NCBI GenBank assembly: GCA_026982275.1
Contig: JALSHK010000401.1
Span: 1 to 11,344 of the forward strand
Reading direction: 5' to 3'
DNA from: Paracoccaceae bacterium
GTDB taxonomy: Bacteria > Pseudomonadota > Alphaproteobacteria > Rhodobacterales > Rhodobacteraceae
DNA length: 11,344 bases
Position numbers and translations under genes: made by a program. The notes under the pieces were generated by a model. That model did no database searches and was not told the DNA's origin. It was given only the letters and a program-made list of their open reading frames with translations. Within the stretch, counting starts at the first letter, position 1. Each line of letters begins with the position of its first letter. Positions 1 to 6,719 of the stretch are shown here, piece after piece.

Positions 1-559
1 CGCGCGAAACGATATGCAAGCGCCCGCCAACACGGTTCACCGGCCAGACCGCGAGCGAAAAAACCGCAACCAGCGTGAGGGTAATGACCCAGTCAATGCT
101 GAGCATCACCGCCACCGTGGCCAGCAGAATAAGCACCGAGGAAACGCCGGTGAATATTTGCATAACAGATTGGCGCACCAGCAAAATATCGGCGGTAAAG
201 CGGGTGGAAAGCGCGGTGCCGCTTTCGCTTTGCACCTGCGCGAGATCGGCAAAAACCAGCTTTTTATGCATGGCTTTTTGCAAACCCGTCTCGGCGCGCA
301 CCAAAGCGCCGTTGGTGCTGACCTGGAAAAGCCACGTGCTGAAGCCTTTGGAGCTGGCCAGAAAGATCATCAATAGCGGCCCCCACCAGATGACATCCTT
401 ATCGGCGGCCTGAAAGCCGTCAATGATCCATTGCATCGCCTTGGCATAGCCCGCCGAGGCCAGCGCGCCGCCGATCATGCCGAGAAAACCAAGCAGCAAC
501 ATGGTGCGATAATGCTTTAGCCAGCCATGCCAAAGCCGCTTATAAGGGTTTATATGCAT
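1..559 (-). CDS. ABC exporter, N-terminal part (MsbA-like, transmembrane domain), cut by window edge
   Basis: Reading the minus strand from an ATG at 559 gives an uninterrupted frame of 186 residues that leaves the window at its left end. It begins MHINPYKRLWHGWLKHY and has four likely membrane segments at about residues 19-38, 57-79, 134-153 and 156-176. A long charged intracellular loop lies between the second and third, with the pattern SGTALSTRFTADILLVRQS at about 113-131. This is typical of type IV ABC exporters of the MsbA/lipid-flippase class, in which a membrane domain of about 320 residues precedes a nucleotide-binding domain; that domain would lie outside the window. The substrate cannot be told from this part; lipid A or another lipid is the usual guess. 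The start codon lies 2 bases after the stop of the VOC gene, so the gene is probably translationally coupled as the last visible member of an aminotransferase-VOC-exporter operon. Confidence 0.85.
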   Translation of the reverse strand, partial: MHINPYKRLWHGWLKHYRTMLLLGFLGMIGGALASAGYAKAMQWIIDGFQAADKDVIWWGPLLMIFLASSKGFSTWLFQVSTNGALVRAETGLQKAMHKKLVFADLAQVQSESGTALSTRFTADILLVRQSVMQIFTGVSSVLILLATVAVMLSIDWVITLTLVAVFSLAVWPVNRVGGRLHIVSR

Positions 560-561
560 GT

Positions 562-939
562 TTATTCGATCTTGTTTCCGCGGCTATCCACATCGCTCCA
601 CACGCCCAGCTCATTGCCGCCCGGCTCGGTGAAATGAAAGCGGCGACCCCCGGGGAAGCCTTGAATTTCGCGGCAGATACCCCCGCCAGCGGCCTTGACC
701 TTGGCAAGGGTTTCTTCCAGCCGGTCGCTGAAAAAGATAATGCGCGGGGCGCCAGCCTCGGGGCTGGCCATTTGGTCAGAGCTGAAAAAACCGCCGTTTA
801 GGCCCTCGCCGCTAAAATCGCAATAATCGGGGCCATAATCGGTGAAGGCCCAGCCGAAAGCCTTGGTGAAAAATGCTTTGCTGGCGGCCAGATCAGGACT
901 GTGAAATTCGACGTAATTTATTTTTTCATGCTGGTTCAT
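562..939 (-). CDS. VOC (glyoxalase/bleomycin-resistance fold) family protein
   Basis: This 125-residue protein has a single vicinal-oxygen-chelate domain at about residues 5-115. It opens with INYVEFHSPDLAASKAFFTKAFGW, the usual first beta-alpha unit, and closes with FTEPGGNELGVWSD at 103-116. In that motif Glu110 sits where many VOC enzymes carry a metal ligand. Small single-domain VOC proteins work as dimers; known activities include glyoxalase, dioxygenase, epimerase and drug-binding roles, and the sequence does not decide between them. Its ATG overlaps the TGA of the upstream aminotransferase gene by four bases (ATGA), with a GAGG ribosome-binding site inside the end of that gene, so translation is probably coupled. 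The ABC exporter follows 2 bases later. The context suggests a joint role with the aminotransferase or exporter, but this is inference. Confidence 0.88.
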   Translation of the reverse strand: MNQHEKINYVEFHSPDLAASKAFFTKAFGWAFTDYGPDYCDFSGEGLNGGFFSSDQMASPEAGAPRIIFFSDRLEETLAKVKAAGGGICREIQGFPGGRRFHFTEPGGNELGVWSDVDSRGNKIE

Positions 940-2060
940 GGCTGAGGTTCCTCATTTTGAGTGGCGCGGCGCAGGGCCTCGGGTAGGGCTTTTTCCAGCA
1001 AATCCATATCCGCTGGCCGCCCTGCCGAGATGCGGATACAGCGGTTTTGTGGCTCCGAAAACGGCATGCGGATAAAGACCCCCAGCCCGCCCAGCGCCTC
1101 GACCACCGCCTTGGAAAAATCCGCGCCGCGCCTGCAATCAATGGCGACAAAATTGGTGGCCGAGGGCAGGGGCAGCAGGCCGTTATCCCGGGCGATACCG
1201 GCAATTCTGGCTTTGGAAATCGCGATGTTTTCCAGCGTTTGGGCCAGATAATCCCCATCCGCCAGCGCGGCCAGCGCACCGGCTTGCGCGGCGCGGTTCA
1301 TGCCGAAATGATTGCGCACCTTGTCAAAGGCCCTCACAAAATCCGCATGGGCAATGCCGTAGCCCACCCGCGCGCCGGCCATGCCATAAGCCTTGGAAAA
1401 GGTGCGAAAGCGGATCACGCGCGGGTGGCTGATATCCAGCGCCGGCGCGCTGCCTTCGGGCGCGAATTCGATATAGGCTTCATCAAGACAAAGGGTGGCA
1501 TGATCCGGCAAATCATCGATCATCGCCTGAAGGCGCGCCCCGTCCTGCACCGAGGCCATCGGATTATCGGGATTGGCGATATAGATCAGCTTGGCCTTAC
1601 ATTCGCGGCCCTTGGCCAGCAGCGCCCCGGGGCTTTCGGCATCCGCTTCATAAGGCACCATATGCAGCGCCCCGCCATAGCCGACCACATGGTAATTGAA
1701 GGTCGGATAGGCGCCTGCGGTGGTGACGACCGCATCACCGGGCGCAATCAGCAGCCGCACCAGATAGCCCAGCAGCCCGTCTATCCCCTCGCCGATCACG
1801 ATATTTTCGGGCGAAACCCCGTGTTTTTCGGCCAAAGCCTGCTTGAGATCATGGCTTTCGGGATCGCCGTATTTCCAAATATCCTTGCTGGCCAGCGCCA
1901 TCGCCTCCAGCGCCTTCGGGGAGGGGCCAAACACATTTTCATTGGCCCCGAGCCGCGAGGCAAAAGCCGCGCCCATCGCCCGCTCGGCGGTTTCAGGCCC
2001 CACGAAGGGCACCGTGGCGGGCAGGGAATTGGCGAGATCGGTAAAGCGGGGCTGGGTCAT
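936..2060 (-). CDS. PLP-dependent aminotransferase, histidinol-phosphate aminotransferase (HisC)-like
   Basis: The product is a 374-residue fold-type I aminotransferase, close to HisC length (E. coli about 356). Visible landmarks are Tyr64 from the neighbouring subunit (IWKYGDPESH), the NPDNP motif at 163-167 with Asn166 toward the cofactor ring, DEAYIEF at 193-199, the PLP lysine Lys223 in FSKAYGMAGARVG with Arg231 eight residues on for the cofactor phosphate, and Arg343 in CIRISAG for the substrate carboxylate. These spacings match HisC. HisC converts histidinol phosphate and 2-oxoglutarate to imidazole-acetol phosphate and glutamate, or the reverse. No other his gene lies nearby, so this may be a second HisC-type paralogue acting on aromatic or other amino acids. 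The start is supported by GAGG five bases upstream of the ATG. The gene heads a coupled set with the VOC and ABC genes. Confidence 0.88.
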   Translation of the reverse strand: MTQPRFTDLANSLPATVPFVGPETAERAMGAAFASRLGANENVFGPSPKALEAMALASKDIWKYGDPESHDLKQALAEKHGVSPENIVIGEGIDGLLGYLVRLLIAPGDAVVTTAGAYPTFNYHVVGYGGALHMVPYEADAESPGALLAKGRECKAKLIYIANPDNPMASVQDGARLQAMIDDLPDHATLCLDEAYIEFAPEGSAPALDISHPRVIRFRTFSKAYGMAGARVGYGIAHADFVRAFDKVRNHFGMNRAAQAGALAALADGDYLAQTLENIAISKARIAGIARDNGLLPLPSATNFVAIDCRRGADFSKAVVEALGGLGVFIRMPFSEPQNRCIRISAGRPADMDLLEKALPEALRRATQNEEPQP

Positions 2061-2107
2061 AAATGCCTCATGGATTAATAGAACGCTTGGTTTGGCCTAG
2101 CCTATCG

Positions 2108-2129
2108 GCGGGCAAAAAACAACGCCCGC
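2108..2129 (-). other. GC stem-loop at the end of the U32 gene
   Basis: GCGGGC (2108-2113) pairs exactly with GCCCGC (2124-2129) around a 10-base A-rich (T-rich on the transcribed minus strand) loop. The stem overlaps the TAG stop of the U32 gene. The T-run lies in the loop and not after the stem, so this is not a standard intrinsic terminator. It may weakly end or stabilise the U32 message before the aminotransferase gene, 68 bases downstream. Confidence 0.4.
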
Positions 2130-3775
2130 TAAAGCGCCGCGCCCTTCAGCGCCTTGGCCTCGGCGCGCGAAAGCTGCTCGCCGTTTTTGCGGCTTTGCAG
2201 GGCCTCGCGGGCGCGGGCGTATAGGTCGTCCTCCCAGAAGATCAGGCAGCCATTGCAGCCCTTTCCACAGCAGCCATCGGTGCCAACGCGATTGGTCTTG
2301 AAGCGGCGCTCGGAGGGGTTTTGGGCCACGGATTCCGCCAGCGCATCGCGGCGTTTTTCATAGGCTGGCTCGTTGCGCTTGCCGCCCACTTCCAGCCCCT
2401 GCACAAGCTTGTCGAATTTCACGCGGTTCCATTGCTCGGTGGTCAGGGCTTTTTCCTTGCGCAGCACAGAGTATACCGGAAAGCGTGCTTTCAGATCCTC
2501 GATATCCTCATGGTCAAACAGCGCGAATGGCACCACAATTGTCGCCTGCGCCCCGCCATGCACGGCCTCTTTGATCTCGCCCGATACCAGCTCGAATTCA
2601 TACATCCGCAACAGCACGGTTTCGCGCGAAAGCGGCGAGACAAAATCCAGCACCTCGCCCGCCTCCAGCTTGTTTTTCACCGCCACATGGAAGGCGTCTT
2701 CGGTTACTTTCGTAACCACACCGGCATATTCCCACTGCGCCAGCGCCTCGGTTTGCTCGTAATCGTGGGAATAATTGCTCAGCCGCCCGTCATGGAAGGC
2801 CAGCGTATAGCCACGGTTGCCCACGCTTTCCAGCTCGCGCATGTATTTATGCGGGGTCCAGTTTTCGGGGTCGGCGTAATAATCATCAATCGCCATGCGG
2901 TAGGCCCGCGCCACGATCGCGGCATAATATTCTGATTTCCCGCGCCCCTCGACCTTCAGGCTATCGACGCCGATCCGCAGGTAATCATCCAGCTTGGGCA
3001 TGATGCAAAGATCGCGCGAATTCAGGATATAGGAGCCGCGCCCGTCTTCCTCGATCGGCATCAGCTCGCCCGGTCGGCAGCCTTCTTCCAGCAGGAATTC
3101 AAACATATCGGCATTGTCTTCGTTGATATCCAGCTCCTGGATGGTGCCGTCTTTCATCCGCATCCGCACCTTATAGTTCCAGCGGCAGGAATTGGCGCAA
3201 TTGCCCTGATTGGCGCCGCGCTCGGACATGAAATTGCTGAGCAGGCAGCGGCCGGAATAGGTCATGCACATGGCGCCATGCACAAAGGCCTCCAGCTTGA
3301 TATCGGGGCATTTTTCGCGGATTTCCGAAAGCTCGGCAAAGGACACCTCCCGTGCCAGCACCACCAGCTCGGCCCCTTGCGCCTGCCAGAACTTCACGGA
3401 AAGCCAGCTTGAGACATTGGCTTGGGTCGAGATATGCAAGGGCAGATCCGGCGCGCGGTCTTTCACGAATTGCAGCACGCCGGGATCAGCGATGATCAGC
3501 CCGTCGGGGTTCACCTTGCGCACGGTGTCGATATATTCTTCCAGCTTCGGGATGTCTTTATTGTGGGAAAACAGGTTCAGCGTCAGGTAGGCGCGCTTGC
3601 CGTGGGCGTGGCAGAATTCCACCCCTTCCACCACTTCCTCAAGGCTGAACTGGCTTTTGGTGCGCAAGGAAAGATCCGGCGTGCCAAGATACACCGCATC
3701 CGCGCCATAAAGGATGGCCATTTTCAGCTTGCGCAGGTTGCCCGCAGGCATAAGAAGTTCGGATCGGTGGGTCAT
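2129..3775 (-). CDS. Peptidase U32-family protein (UbiU/TrhP-type), with Cys-rich C-terminal tail
   Basis: The product has 548 residues. A TIM-barrel-like U32 domain fills about 1-300, starting SELLMPAGNLRKLKMAILYGADAVYLG. The family signature EAFVHGAMCMTYSGRCLLS is at 162-180. Cys170, Cys177, Cys193 and Cys233 are spaced much like the Fe-S ligands described for E. coli UbiU; Cys197 is another candidate. A beta-rich C-terminal domain (about 345-440) follows, as in YegQ/TrhP. Despite the peptidase name, characterised members act in tRNA uridine hydroxylation (TrhP), 23S rRNA hydroxylation (RlhA) or O2-independent ubiquinone hydroxylation (UbiU/UbiV). The length and absence of an adjacent partner gene favour a TrhP-like role, but this is inference. 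It is about 95 residues longer than E. coli YegQ (about 453) and ends in CCGKGCNGC (502-510) plus a charged helix. GAGG lies seven bases upstream of the ATG. Confidence 0.87.
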   Translation of the reverse strand: MTHRSELLMPAGNLRKLKMAILYGADAVYLGTPDLSLRTKSQFSLEEVVEGVEFCHAHGKRAYLTLNLFSHNKDIPKLEEYIDTVRKVNPDGLIIADPGVLQFVKDRAPDLPLHISTQANVSSWLSVKFWQAQGAELVVLAREVSFAELSEIREKCPDIKLEAFVHGAMCMTYSGRCLLSNFMSERGANQGNCANSCRWNYKVRMRMKDGTIQELDINEDNADMFEFLLEEGCRPGELMPIEEDGRGSYILNSRDLCIMPKLDDYLRIGVDSLKVEGRGKSEYYAAIVARAYRMAIDDYYADPENWTPHKYMRELESVGNRGYTLAFHDGRLSNYSHDYEQTEALAQWEYAGVVTKVTEDAFHVAVKNKLEAGEVLDFVSPLSRETVLLRMYEFELVSGEIKEAVHGGAQATIVVPFALFDHEDIEDLKARFPVYSVLRKEKALTTEQWNRVKFDKLVQGLEVGGKRNEPAYEKRRDALAESVAQNPSERRFKTNRVGTDGCCGKGCNGCLIFWEDDLYARAREALQSRKNGEQLSRAEAKALKGAAL

Positions 3776-3797
3776 GGCAGGGCCTCGAATAGGAGTA

Positions 3798-3847
3798 AGC
3801 CCCCGCTTTAGCCGATTACCGGAGGTTTTCCAAGCTCAAGCGGGGCT
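3798..3847. repeat. Imperfect inverted repeat in the lipoprotein-U32 spacer
   Basis: AGCCCCCGCTT (3798-3808) and AAGCGGGGCT (3838-3847) are complementary over ten positions with one bulged C and about 29 bases between them. The repeat lies in the 102-base gap between the lipoprotein stop and the U32 start, both read on the minus strand. No T-run follows, so I do not call it a terminator; it could be a leader hairpin of the U32 message. No convincing promoter was seen in this gap. Confidence 0.35.
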
Positions 3848-3877
3848 GCCTAAAGACGCAGCCGCAAGATCAGGCCG

Positions 3878-4219
3878 CTAGCGGCATTGCACCACAATCG
3901 AGCGGGTGCTCACGATGCGGCCATCGGGGAGCTTGGCCTGACTGCCGATATTATCGCCACTGCGGCGCGGCACCCCGCCTTTGCGGGCGCAATATGTGGT
4001 CAGCCGGGCCATGATTTGCGATTCGCGCACCTGACCGGGGAAATATTGCACCAGTAAAGAGCCTCGTATGTCGCGCAGAATATATATGCCTTCACGATCA
4101 GCCGCTTTAGGCAGGATCGGTAACATTGTAGAAACCCTGGAAATATTGTCGGTAAATCCGGGTGCGCATGCTGAAAGGGTAAACACCCCCAGAAACGCTG
4201 CTGCAAGAGCCGTTTTCAT
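3878..4219 (-). CDS. Small lipoprotein of unknown function
   Basis: This 113-residue protein starts MKTALAAAFLGVFTLSAC. That is a short signal peptide ending in a lipobox (LSAC), so Cys18 is predicted to be lipidated and the mature protein membrane-anchored in the periplasm. The mature part of about 95 residues has no domain I recognise. It contains two further cysteines, Cys77 and Cys112, which could form a disulfide. Its middle (GIYILRDIRGSLLVQYFPGQ) suggests beta strands, and the C-terminus ends VSTRSIVVQCR. An AGGTGA ribosome-binding site lies five bases before the ATG, and a good sigma-70-type promoter lies upstream. The U32 gene follows on the same strand after 102 bases but probably forms a separate unit. 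An overlapping 68-residue frame in the same strand was judged a shadow. Confidence 0.75.
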   Translation of the reverse strand: MKTALAAAFLGVFTLSACAPGFTDNISRVSTMLPILPKAADREGIYILRDIRGSLLVQYFPGQVRESQIMARLTTYCARKGGVPRRSGDNIGSQAKLPDGRIVSTRSIVVQCR

Positions 4220-4258
4220 TCAATCACCTGTTTGTTGCTGCCATTTCGGAATGGGGGG

Positions 4259-4286
4259 ATATTAAATCCGGCACGGTCCGTGTCAA
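4259..4286 (-). promoter_or_regulatory. Sigma-70-type promoter for the lipoprotein gene, with operator-like palindrome
   Basis: On the minus strand TTGACA (4286-4281) and TAATAT (4264-4259) are separated by 16 bases and lie about 40 bases before the lipoprotein ATG. The -35 is a perfect consensus and the -10 matches at four of six positions. The palindrome CACGG-T-CCGTG (4272-4282) overlaps the spacer and the edge of the -35, a position suited to a repressor. Confidence 0.55.
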
Positions 4287-4346
4287 GCCAAGCTTCGCGC
4301 TTCGGCCAATTCACGCCCAATCTCGCAATATCCCGCCTGCCCAGAC

Positions 4347-4392
4347 CCCGAGCTTGACACAGGCTGACGGGCTATCCATGCTCGGGTTTTTT
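4347..4392 (+). terminator. Terminator-like hairpin with T-run upstream of the exported-protein gene
   Basis: CCCGAGC (4347-4353) pairs perfectly with GCTCGGG (4380-4386) around a 26-base loop and is followed at once by six Ts (4387-4392). It has the features of an intrinsic terminator on the plus strand. However, no plus-strand gene lies upstream: the neighbouring gene is divergent and the next plus-strand start is only 16 bases downstream. The loop itself contains TTGACA (4354-4359), a possible -35. It could be an attenuator, the end of an unannotated small RNA, or coincidental. Confidence 0.4.
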
Positions 4393-4407
4393 AGAGAAAG
4401 CCACCCC

Positions 4408-5112
4408 ATGCGTTATATCCTCTGTTTGTTTATCACAGTTTCGTTTTTGGCCCCGGCCCGCGCCACGCCGCCGGAAAGCCTCTCGCTTATGGATCGGGTG
4501 ATCGGGATCAGCGCCACGCAGGTGTTTATCCTGCGCGAGGTCAGTGATAATCTTGGCCTGTATGCTTACGGCATGCGCGACATCTATCTGGTGGCGAAAA
4601 ATGCCACAAGCGGCGAGGAGGAGGATATCTGGCCGGTTTATCGGGTATATGCCGCCAATACAGGGGCTAATGGTATTGAGGAAATAAAAGCATTCCCGTT
4701 GGAAGCGGCGGTGAACCCCTATGATATTCTGGGCGAGCGGGCGGCAAAATACCTTGGCTACGGTTTTCTGGATCTTGCTTCGGAATACGCGCCAGCCGGC
4801 GGGCTGGACGAGGATGCGCTATGGGTAGAGGGAAATAGTCTGGAGAATGCAGATTTGATGGCACAGATCAGCCAATCCCTTGGGTTTACTTCGAGCGCGG
4901 TCCGGCCCTATCCGGAATCGGGCTTTCACAGCCGGAATTCTCTCACCCCGCAAGAGATGTTTGCAAGCCCGGAATTCACGCCTGACGATTGCAGCTTTGA
5001 CGGGGTGATGACGCTTTACCGCGATCCGGCGCCGGATGTTGTGCTGGCCAATATCAGCTGCCTGATTGATGATAGGCTTTCGATCTCTCTGGCGGTGGTG
5101 GTGCCAGAATAG
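4408..5112 (+). CDS. Exported protein of unknown function
   Basis: I place the start at ATG 4408, giving 234 residues. The frame can be opened 54 bases earlier at an ACG-like position, but only the 4408 start yields a clean signal peptide: MRYILCLFITVSFLAPARA, probably cut after Ala19. The mature protein of about 215 residues is acidic, has no further membrane segment and matches no family I recognise. It has aromatic-rich strands (DNLGLYAYGMRDIYLVAKN, 47-65) and two cysteines, Cys195 (DDCSFDG) and Cys218 (ISCLIDD), which could form a disulfide in the periplasm. The ribosome-binding site is weak (GAGAAAG about ten bases upstream). glpK follows on the same strand after 77 bases with no terminator seen between them, so partial co-transcription is possible; there is no functional reason to link the two. 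Confidence 0.7.
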   Translation: MRYILCLFITVSFLAPARATPPESLSLMDRVIGISATQVFILREVSDNLGLYAYGMRDIYLVAKNATSGEEEDIWPVYRVYAANTGANGIEEIKAFPLEAAVNPYDILGERAAKYLGYGFLDLASEYAPAGGLDEDALWVEGNSLENADLMAQISQSLGFTSSAVRPYPESGFHSRNSLTPQEMFASPEFTPDDCSFDGVMTLYRDPAPDVVLANISCLIDDRLSISLAVVVPE

Positions 5113-5189
5113 CCATTTACGAACCGCTGGAAGTGAAGTCGTAATTATGGCAATAATACCCCGATAACCCGCAACAGAAAGGCCGCCCT

Positions 5190-6659
5190 ATGCCCTGTAT
5201 TTTATCCATAGACCAAGGCACAACCTCCAGCCGCGGTATTGTATTTGATGCGGATATGAAGCCAATGGCCAGTGCTTCCGAGGAATTTCCCCAGCATTTT
5301 CCGCAATCGGGCTGGGTGGAGCATGATCCGGAGGATATCTGGCGCACCTGCCTGAGCACCGCCAGGGCCGCGCTGGCCAAAGCCGGAGTCGATCGGCCCG
5401 ACGGCATAGGCATCACCAACCAGCGCGAGACCACGATTATATGGGAGCGCGCCAGCGGCAAGCCGATCTATAATGCCATTGTCTGGCAGGACCGCCGCAC
5501 CGAGGCGGCCTGCGCGGCGCTGCGCGATGCGGGGCATGAGGCGGTGATCGCCGAAAAAACCGGCCTGCGGCTGGATCCGTATTTCTCGGCAACCAAGATC
5601 GGCTGGATTCTGGATCATGTGCAAGGCGCGCGCGCGATGGCCGAGGCGGGGGAGCTGGCTTTTGGCACGGTAGACAGCTATCTGATCTGGCGGCTTACGG
5701 AAGGGGAATCCCATGTCACGGATGCCACCAATGCCTCGCGCACGATGCTCTATAATATCCATACCGGCGCATGGGATCGCGAGCTTTGCGCGCTATTTGA
5801 TGTGCCCGAGGCGCTATTGCCCGAAGTGCGGGATTGCGCCGCCGATTTTGGCTCTAGCGCGGCGCTGGGCGCGCCGGTTCTGGGGGTGGCGGGGGATCAG
5901 CAGGCCGCCACCATCGGGCAGGCCTGCTTTGCGCCCGGGATGATGAAAAGCACCTATGGCACCGGCTGTTTTGCCTTGCTGAACACGGGCGATACGCCGG
6001 TGAAATCCCGCAATCGTTTGTTGACTACGATTGCCTATCAGCTGGATGGCCAGCCGAGCTATGCGCTGGAAGGCTCGATTTTCATTGCCGGTGCGGTGGT
6101 GCAATGGCTGCGCGACGGGCTGGGGCTGATCAAGCATGCCTCCGAGACGCAGGCCCTGGCCGAGGCCGCAGATCCGGAACAGCAGCTTTATCTGGTGCCG
6201 GCTTTTACCGGCCTTGGCGCGCCTTATTGGGATGCCAATTGCCGGGGCGCGATTTTTGGCCTGACCCGCAATTCCGGCCCAGCCGAATTTGCCAAGGCGG
6301 CGCTGGAAAGCGTGGCCTATCAAACGCGGGATCTGGTGGAGGCGATGCGCGGCGATTGGGGCGATGCGGGCAAAACCGTGCTGCGGGTGGATGGGGGCAT
6401 GTGTGCCAATGACTGGGCGATGCAGGCGCTGGCCGATATGCTGGGGGCCGAGGTGGACCGGCCACAGGTGCTGGAAAGCACAGCTTTGGGCGCGGCCTGG
6501 CTGGCGGGGATGCGCGCGGGGATATATCCGGATATGCAGGGCTTCGCCAAGGGCTGGGCGCTGGAGCGGCGCTTTGGCCCGACCAAGCCGGAAAGCTGGC
6601 GCGAAGGAAAATATGCAGGCTGGAAGGATGCGGTCTCTCGCACCTTGAGCAAGCCCTAA
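5190..6659 (+). CDS. glpK: Glycerol kinase
   Basis: The product has 489 residues (E. coli GlpK 502) and belongs to the FGGY kinase family; it phosphorylates glycerol with ATP to sn-glycerol 3-phosphate in the cytosol. The N-terminal phosphate loop is DQGTTSSR (8-15). Glycerol-binding residues correspond to Arg79-Glu80 (ITNQRET), Tyr131 (PYFSATKIGW) and Asp236-Gln237 (AGDQQAA). The second FGGY signature is around 294-309 (EGSIFIAGAVVQWLRD), and DGGMCANDWAMQ (about 395-406) belongs to the C-terminal ATP domain. Compared with E. coli, the loop before GDQQ is shorter and lacks the Gly-Gly-x-Arg element that binds fructose 1,6-bisphosphate. The residue matching the IIA-Glc contact Glu478 is a tryptophan. 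Both suggest no E. coli-type allosteric control. AAAGG about eight bases upstream supports the start. No glpF, glpD or glpR lies nearby; a terminator follows. Confidence 0.97.
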   Translation: MPCILSIDQGTTSSRGIVFDADMKPMASASEEFPQHFPQSGWVEHDPEDIWRTCLSTARAALAKAGVDRPDGIGITNQRETTIIWERASGKPIYNAIVWQDRRTEAACAALRDAGHEAVIAEKTGLRLDPYFSATKIGWILDHVQGARAMAEAGELAFGTVDSYLIWRLTEGESHVTDATNASRTMLYNIHTGAWDRELCALFDVPEALLPEVRDCAADFGSSAALGAPVLGVAGDQQAATIGQACFAPGMMKSTYGTGCFALLNTGDTPVKSRNRLLTTIAYQLDGQPSYALEGSIFIAGAVVQWLRDGLGLIKHASETQALAEAADPEQQLYLVPAFTGLGAPYWDANCRGAIFGLTRNSGPAEFAKAALESVAYQTRDLVEAMRGDWGDAGKTVLRVDGGMCANDWAMQALADMLGAEVDRPQVLESTALGAAWLAGMRAGIYPDMQGFAKGWALERRFGPTKPESWREGKYAGWKDAVSRTLSKP

Positions 6660-6669
6660 GCGCTCCATA

Positions 6670-6689
6670 CGCCCTGCGGGCGGCTTTTT
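6670..6689 (+). terminator. Intrinsic terminator of glpK
   Basis: CGCCC-TGC-GGGCG (6670-6682) forms a compact GC hairpin followed by GC and five Ts (6685-6689), starting 10 bases after the glpK stop codon. The stem is short (5 bp), but this shape is common in this group. Confidence 0.7.
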
Positions 6690-6699
6690 CATCAAAGAT

Positions 6700-6719
6700 A
6701 AAAAATGCGTGTGCGACGC
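6700..6719 (-). terminator. Possible terminator for the PBP gene
   Basis: On the minus strand GCGT-CGCAC-ACGC (plus 6707-6719) is a 4-bp hairpin followed by A and six Ts (plus A-run 6700-6705). It lies just past the large palindrome that follows the PBP stop codon. The short hairpin alone is weak; together with the palindrome and the T-run it could end transcription coming from the right. Confidence 0.4.

Noticed and set aside
14..413. Plus-strand open frames over the left end
   Set aside because: They are opposite the ABC exporter frame, whose translation has membrane helices and family motifs; the plus-strand products look like antisense shadow.
1047..2078. 343-residue plus-strand frame opposite the aminotransferase gene
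   Set aside because: Rich in His, Arg and Gly with no domain pattern, as expected for the antisense of a GC-rich gene; the minus-strand frame has all PLP-enzyme motifs.
5814..6695. 293-residue minus-strand frame opposite glpK
   Set aside because: Antisense shadow of glycerol kinase, low-complexity and without recognised motifs.
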